Assembly (NCBI RefSeq): GCF_001651865.1
Contig: NZ_LPUX01000061.1
Location: 488,912-552,911, forward strand
Source of the DNA: Sinorhizobium glycinis
GTDB lineage: Bacteria > Pseudomonadota > Alphaproteobacteria > Rhizobiales > Rhizobiaceae
Direction: 5' to 3'
DNA length: 64,000 nucleotides
Shown here: positions 59,934 through 64,000 of the stretch, in pieces
Numbering within the stretch: position 1 is the stretch's first letter
Layout: every line of letters begins with the position of its first letter
Program-made: the position numbers and the translations under genes
Notes under the pieces: generated by a model
What the model saw: only the letters and a program-made list of their open reading frames with translations
Database searches by the model: none
What the model was told of the DNA's origin: nothing

Positions 59934-60653
59934 TCAAGCGGCGCGGCTTACGTCGCGCATGCTCAGCGCGAATTCGACTGCGGCTTCGGCGTGGATTGCC
60001 GTGGAATCGAAGCCCGGCAGCGGCAGGTTGGCCGGATCGAGGATCAGGCAGATTTCGGTGCAACCGAGAATGACGGCGTCGGCGCCCTCGGCCTTCGCCT
60101 TTTCGACGAGCGCCACCAGCGCCGCGCGCGAAGCGTCCAGTACCTTGCCGGCGCAGAGTTCGTCGAATATCACCTCGTGGGTCAGCTTGCGGCCATCGGC
60201 ATCCGGCACGATCAGTTCTATGCCGTGCGCCTTCATGCGCTCGGCATAGAAGCCGTGCTCCATGGTGTAACGGGTGGCGAGCAGCAGCGGCTTGCGGCGG
60301 CCTGCAGTCTTGAGGCGAAGCGCGGTCGCGTCGATGATGTTGATCAGCGGTACATCGACCGAAGCCGCCACGGCGTCGGCGATCAGGTGCATGGTGTTGG
60401 TGCAGATCAGCACGCAATCGGCGCCGCCGGATTGAAGCGCGCGCGCAACATCGGACAGGCGCCCGGCCGCCTCATCCCAGCGGCCGGCCTTTTGCAGGTC
60501 GACGATTTTCTGGAAATCGACGGAATAAAGCAGCACCTCAGCCGAGTGCAATGCACCCAGCCGCTCGCGAACCGCCTCGTTGACCATCCGATAGTAGACC
60601 GCCGAACTTTCGAAGCTCATGCCGCCGATGAGGCCGATCCTGCGCATTTCCAT
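59934..60653 (-). CDS. Aspartate/glutamate racemase family protein
   Basis: 239 aa from ATG 60653 behind GGGAGAGAGTTG. Two-domain Asp/Glu racemase: RIGLIGGMSFESSAVYYRMV, VLICTNTMHLIADAVAASVD (first catalytic Cys), DVPLINIIDATALRLKTAGR, LATRYTMEHGFYAERMKAHG, ADAVILGCTEICLILDPANL (second Cys). RacD/YgeA-like; interconverts D and L amino acids. Divergent from an Lrp/AsnC gene. Confidence 0.93.
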   Translation of the reverse strand: MEMRRIGLIGGMSFESSAVYYRMVNEAVRERLGALHSAEVLLYSVDFQKIVDLQKAGRWDEAAGRLSDVARALQSGGADCVLICTNTMHLIADAVAASVDVPLINIIDATALRLKTAGRRKPLLLATRYTMEHGFYAERMKAHGIELIVPDADGRKLTHEVIFDELCAGKVLDASRAALVALVEKAKAEGADAVILGCTEICLILDPANLPLPGFDSTAIHAEAAVEFALSMRDVSRAA

Positions 60654-60872
60654 CAACTCTCTCCCTTTTTGCATCCGATCGCTGGAACTGAAAACGAGAG
60701 CGCGTTGCCACTTTCCGATCTTGTTCCACCGGTAAGATTATGACGCGGGGCGGGTTGGATTTGTTTGCTTTGAAGGCTATTTAAGGAAAGAACATCAAGA
60801 GCTTTTTGCGTCGTTTGTTCAGTTCGTGCAAAATGTAGGCGTCACAGTGGCGTGGGGTGAGGAGTAAAGGGC

Positions 60873-61337
60873 GTGCTGGACGAAAGGGACCGAAAGCTGC
60901 TCACGCTTCTGCAGGAGGATGCGAGCCTTGCAATGGGGGATCTTGCCGAGCGGGTGAACCTTTCCTTATCCGCCTGCTCGCGCCGCATCCAACGGCTGGA
61001 AGAGGCGGGTTATGTGGCCAGACGCATCGTCGTTCTCGACCGAGAGAAGATGGGCGTGCCCACGACGGTTTTCGCGCTCATCAAGACCGCGCATCATTCC
61101 GATGAGTGGATCGAAAAATTCCGTCGTGCGATCAGCGATATCCCCGAGATCGTCGAGGCACACCGGTTGACGGGTAACTACGACTACATCGTCAAGGTTG
61201 TGCTGCCGCGTGTCGAGCAATATGACATGGTGTACAAGCAGATCGTGCGCAAAGTTGAACTCTTCGACGTTTCCGCCTCGATCTCGATGGAAGTCCTGAA
61301 AAGCGGGACGGCGGTTCCGGTCCGTTACGCCGAGTAA
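60873..61337 (+). CDS. Lrp/AsnC family regulator
   Basis: 154 aa from GTG 60873 behind GAGGAG. AsnC-type winged helix MLDERDRKLLTLLQEDASLA, MGDLAERVNLSLSACSRRIQ, RLEEAGYVARRIVVLD, then the RAM ligand domain (TVFALIKTAHHSDEWIEKF, EIVEAHRLTGNYDYIVKVVL, SASISMEVLKSGTAVPVRYA). It may control the divergent racemase and respond to an amino acid. 219 bp lie between the two starts. Confidence 0.92.
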   Translation: MLDERDRKLLTLLQEDASLAMGDLAERVNLSLSACSRRIQRLEEAGYVARRIVVLDREKMGVPTTVFALIKTAHHSDEWIEKFRRAISDIPEIVEAHRLTGNYDYIVKVVLPRVEQYDMVYKQIVRKVELFDVSASISMEVLKSGTAVPVRYAE

Positions 61338-61428
61338 GGAGCGCGGTATTGCGCGTTGCAAGAAAAGCCATGTCGGTCCGCCGCCGATGTGACGCGGTTG
61401 GATCCGTTGACCGAACGAGGCAGCAGCC

Positions 61429-62697
61429 ATGGAGCAAAATCATCACGTGGTGGTCGTGGGAGGCGGCTTCGGCGGGCTAGAACTTGTCAACGACCTCAGG
61501 GGCGCCCCGGTCCGCATCACACTTATCGATCGACGCAACCACCATCTCTTTCAGCCGCTGCTCTATCAGGTCGCGACCACCATTCTCGCGACCTCCGAGA
61601 TCGCCTGGCCGATCCGTCATCTTTACCGCGACCGACCGGAGGTGATGACGCTGCTTGGCGAGGTGCAGGGCGTCGACAGGCTGACAAAGACTGTGACGCT
61701 CGCGAATGGCCAGGCAGTTCCCTACGATACGCTGGTGCTCGCAACCGGCGCGACGCACGCCTATTTCGGCCGTGACGAATGGGCCCCCGTAGCGCCGGGG
61801 CTGAAGACGCTCGAGGATGCGACGACCATTCGCCGGCGCGTGCTGCTCGCATTCGAGCAGGCCGAGATCGAGGAGGACCCCGCCAGGCGCGATGCCCTGT
61901 TGACCTTCACGATCATCGGCGCGGGGCCGACAGGAGTGGAACTCGCCGGGATCATTGCCGAAATGGCGCACCGGACCCTGCCGGGCGAGTTCCGCCGCAT
62001 CGATACGCGTCAGTCTCGCGTCGTGCTCGTCGAGGCAGGGCCTCGCATTCTGCCGGCCTTTGCGGAAGAACTTTCCGCCTATGCAATGACCGAACTCGGG
62101 AAGCTTGGGGTCGAGGTGCTCACCGGAACGCCGGTGACGGACTGCACGGAAGCAGGCGTGAGGATCGGCGACAGCTTCGTTCCCAGCCGCACGCTCGTCT
62201 GGGCGGCCGGCGTTCAGGCATCTCCGGCCGCCAATTGGCTCGGGATCGTGGCGGACCGCGCGGGACGTGCCATCGTCGATCAGCACCTGACCGCACCGGG
62301 AAACCCGGATGTCTTCGTGATCGGCGACACCGCCTCGGTCAAGCAGGAGAACGGTACGCCGGTGCCGGGCATCGCGCCGGCTGCCAAGCAGCAGGGTGCC
62401 TTTGTCGCCCGGGTGATCCGCGCCCGGCTCGCGGGCCAGCCGATGCCCAAGGCCTTCCGCTACCGCCACCAGGGAAGCCTTGCCACGATCGGCAAGCGCG
62501 CCGCGATCATCGACTTCGGCAGGATCAAGCTCAAAGGAGGGCTTGCCTGGTGGATCTGGGGCATCGCCCATATCTATTTCCTGATCGGCACCCGCAGCCG
62601 TTTTGCGGTCGCCTGGAGTTGGCTGTGGATCTTTCTCAGCGGCCAGCATAGCGCGCGGCTGATCACGCAAAAGGAAACGCACCGCAGGGAGGAATAG
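61429..62697 (+). CDS. ndh: Type II NADH dehydrogenase (NDH-2)
   Basis: 422 aa. Peripheral membrane enzyme passing electrons from NADH to quinone without proton pumping. FAD site HHVVVVGGGFGGLELVNDLR; ATILATSEIAWPIRH; NADH site LTFTIIGAGPTGVELAGIIA; second FAD site PDVFVIGDTASVKQENGTPV, GIAPAAKQQGAFVARVIRAR. The C-terminal amphipathic helices (LKGGLAWWIWGIAHIYFLIG) give membrane attachment. Start ATG 61429. Independent gene. Confidence 0.95.
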   Translation: MEQNHHVVVVGGGFGGLELVNDLRGAPVRITLIDRRNHHLFQPLLYQVATTILATSEIAWPIRHLYRDRPEVMTLLGEVQGVDRLTKTVTLANGQAVPYDTLVLATGATHAYFGRDEWAPVAPGLKTLEDATTIRRRVLLAFEQAEIEEDPARRDALLTFTIIGAGPTGVELAGIIAEMAHRTLPGEFRRIDTRQSRVVLVEAGPRILPAFAEELSAYAMTELGKLGVEVLTGTPVTDCTEAGVRIGDSFVPSRTLVWAAGVQASPAANWLGIVADRAGRAIVDQHLTAPGNPDVFVIGDTASVKQENGTPVPGIAPAAKQQGAFVARVIRARLAGQPMPKAFRYRHQGSLATIGKRAAIIDFGRIKLKGGLAWWIWGIAHIYFLIGTRSRFAVAWSWLWIFLSGQHSARLITQKETHRREE

Positions 62698-62882
62698 TGG
62701 CGGCGATCGCAAGTCGACGATGCAGCCTGTGTTTGCCCTATGCAAAATGGCGAAAGGGGCAAGTTTGCGACGCATGCTCCGATCGCCGATATGGACCGAC
62801 GTTGCGATGGCGCTTGCAGCGATCGACGAGTTCTTGCCGATCACGCGCGGTACGGTTGAGATGAAAGTTGGTTTGCGATGGT

Positions 62883-63581
62883 TCAGCCCGACGCACGGGC
62901 CGACTGGCCGCACCAGGATACGGGCCGGCTGGTGCGCTTTCTCACCAACCCCTCGGATACCAGAAGGTCGCCTAGCGATTTGCCGCCTCTCATCACCACC
63001 CGGAGTTTTCCCGCCTCCTCGTCGGCAAACCCGCCCGCCGAGTCGACCAGCGTGAATTTTCCGGCGTTCAGCAGTTCGCGCAGCCTTGCCTTTGCATAGG
63101 AGCCACGCGACCGCTCAGCGTCGCATTTCGCGAGTTTCGTCTCGGGCGCATCGATGTCGGCAATGAGGATCCTCTCGCCGTTGAAGAGGAACGTGTCGCC
63201 ATCGATGACACAGTTATCGTGGCGAATGCCGCAGAAATAGAAGGTGCCATTTTCTGATCGAAATGAGGCAGCTTGCGCCTGCGGCTGTTCCACGGGCCGG
63301 CCGATCGGCGCAGGTGGCGTCAACGCGGGTTTCCGAGCAATGGCGCCCGTGTGTTCCTTCGGCCGGGTCTCGACGGCTGCCGTTTTCGGTTTCTTTTCGG
63401 GTGGCGAAAGCAGCGCCGTCAGTTCTCGATCGCCGGGAAGGTCTCCGAGTTGTTCCCGGTGATCATAGGCGACGACGCCTCCGATAAGAATGACGGCTGC
63501 GAGGTACCACAGGCCCATGCCGCCCTGGCTGCCCTTCCGACGTGCGCCGCGCTTCCGTCGCGTGGAATTTCCCTTGGCCAT
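62883..63581 (-). CDS. Membrane-anchored thermonuclease (SNase-like)
   Basis: 232 aa. Basic N-terminus, one transmembrane helix (LWYLAAVILIGGVVAYDH), a Pro/Lys-rich linker, and a SNase domain: NCVIDGDTFLFNGERILIAD, IDAPETKLAKCDAERSRGSY, AKARLRELLNAGKFTLVDS, LGDLLVSEGLVRKRTSRPVSW. Active-site Asp and Arg positions are present in GDTF and ERSRG-like segments. Cys residues in FYFCGIRHDNC suggest a disulfide. Such proteins are common in rhizobia and are probably periplasmic nucleases. Confidence 0.88.
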   Translation of the reverse strand: MAKGNSTRRKRGARRKGSQGGMGLWYLAAVILIGGVVAYDHREQLGDLPGDRELTALLSPPEKKPKTAAVETRPKEHTGAIARKPALTPPAPIGRPVEQPQAQAASFRSENGTFYFCGIRHDNCVIDGDTFLFNGERILIADIDAPETKLAKCDAERSRGSYAKARLRELLNAGKFTLVDSAGGFADEEAGKLRVVMRGGKSLGDLLVSEGLVRKRTSRPVSWCGQSARASG

Positions 63582-63670
63582 CCGATTCGATCCTCGATTT
63601 CACGCAGCATTATCGGGACGAGGAGTTGCTGAAAGGTTGTCGTGGAAATCGGGCGGTTGACCGAATAGGC

Positions 63671-63700
63671 AAGGGCGGGATCCGTCGGAACCCGCCCTTT
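63671..63700. terminator. Bidirectional terminator hairpin
   Basis: AAGGGCGGG (63671-63679) and CCCGCCCTT (63691-63699) form a perfect 9-bp stem with an 11-nt loop and short T/A flanks on both sides. It follows the Gly-rich gene on the minus strand by about 95 nt. Confidence 0.6.
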
Positions 63701-63795
63701 GCAGATTTCGTCTCCGTCGCCGCTATGTCGCGCTGCACCGTAGACGCGCATCGTATGGCCTTGATGCCTTCGCGAAGCACGCCGCGATGCGCTTG

Positions 63796-64000
<205 letters not shown>

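Overview
The window looks like a chromosomal segment of a Sinorhizobium/Ensifer-type alphaproteobacterium. The base composition is high GC with rhizobial codon use. The gene order (thyA end, folA, hflK, hflC, degP-like protease, serB/miaA, ilvI, ilvH, ECF sigma with anti-sigma) is the one I recall from the S. meliloti chromosome. A RIME-type rhizobial intergenic palindrome lies at 25.0 kb.

Layout. 1-11.1 kb is an accessory island of mostly small unknown genes. It also carries a LigD-type ATP-dependent DNA ligase, a DUF3606 protein, a 'sunset'-domain protein, and a soluble FtsH-like AAA+/zinc protease beside a DUF6634-like protein and a double-XRE regulator. The island ends abruptly inside thyA, of which only the last third remains (11.1-11.4 kb). 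11.5-33.2 kb is core: GST, folA, hflKC, a ZapE/CASTOR-like ACT protein region, degP, GNAT, serB, miaA, HerA-type ATPase, and ilvIH behind a leader-peptide attenuator. It continues with an aldo/keto reductase, a cobalt-type nitrile hydratase (alpha, beta, accessory protein), an ECF sigma/anti-sigma/secreted-protein operon, an AbrB-type transporter, a RecD-like helicase and a LysE exporter.

33.5-40.5 kb is a second accessory block. It holds a large cyclase-domain/ATPase/TPR sensor, a YcaO enzyme, a TfuA protein, an HExxH metallopeptidase and an AT-rich unknown gene, all in one direction and tightly coupled. I read this as a peptide- or protein-thioamidating (RiPP-like) system and the best candidate for an undescribed system here; a small Cys-rich ORF follows it. 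40.7-45.6 kb has an EF-hand protein, a glycine-zipper lipoprotein, a MerR-LuxR fusion regulator, a winged-helix regulator, a DUF899 protein and pdxJ. 46.1-51.1 kb is a four-gene operon of MBOAT acyltransferase, SGNH/DltD-like protein, acyl carrier protein and FkbH-type HAD enzyme, probably loading a small acyl (glyceryl-like) group onto ACP and passing it to an exported glycan.

51.2-57.6 kb contains a MocR regulator, DUF983 and small zinc proteins, then a divergent metal-stress locus. Its parts are a NrsF (DUF1109) anti-sigma and SigF-like ECF sigma on one strand, and bufferin-type bufA, bufB (DUF692/MNIO), bufC and doxX on the other. Matching GTAAC-N16/17-CGAA promoter elements face both ways. 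57.7-64 kb returns to ordinary metabolism and regulation: HCCA isomerase-like protein, QOR2/HxlR redox pair, Asp/Glu racemase, Lrp/AsnC, NDH-2, a membrane-anchored thermonuclease, and the Gly-rich tail of a gene that runs off the window.

No rRNA, tRNA, CRISPR array, integrase or transposase was found.
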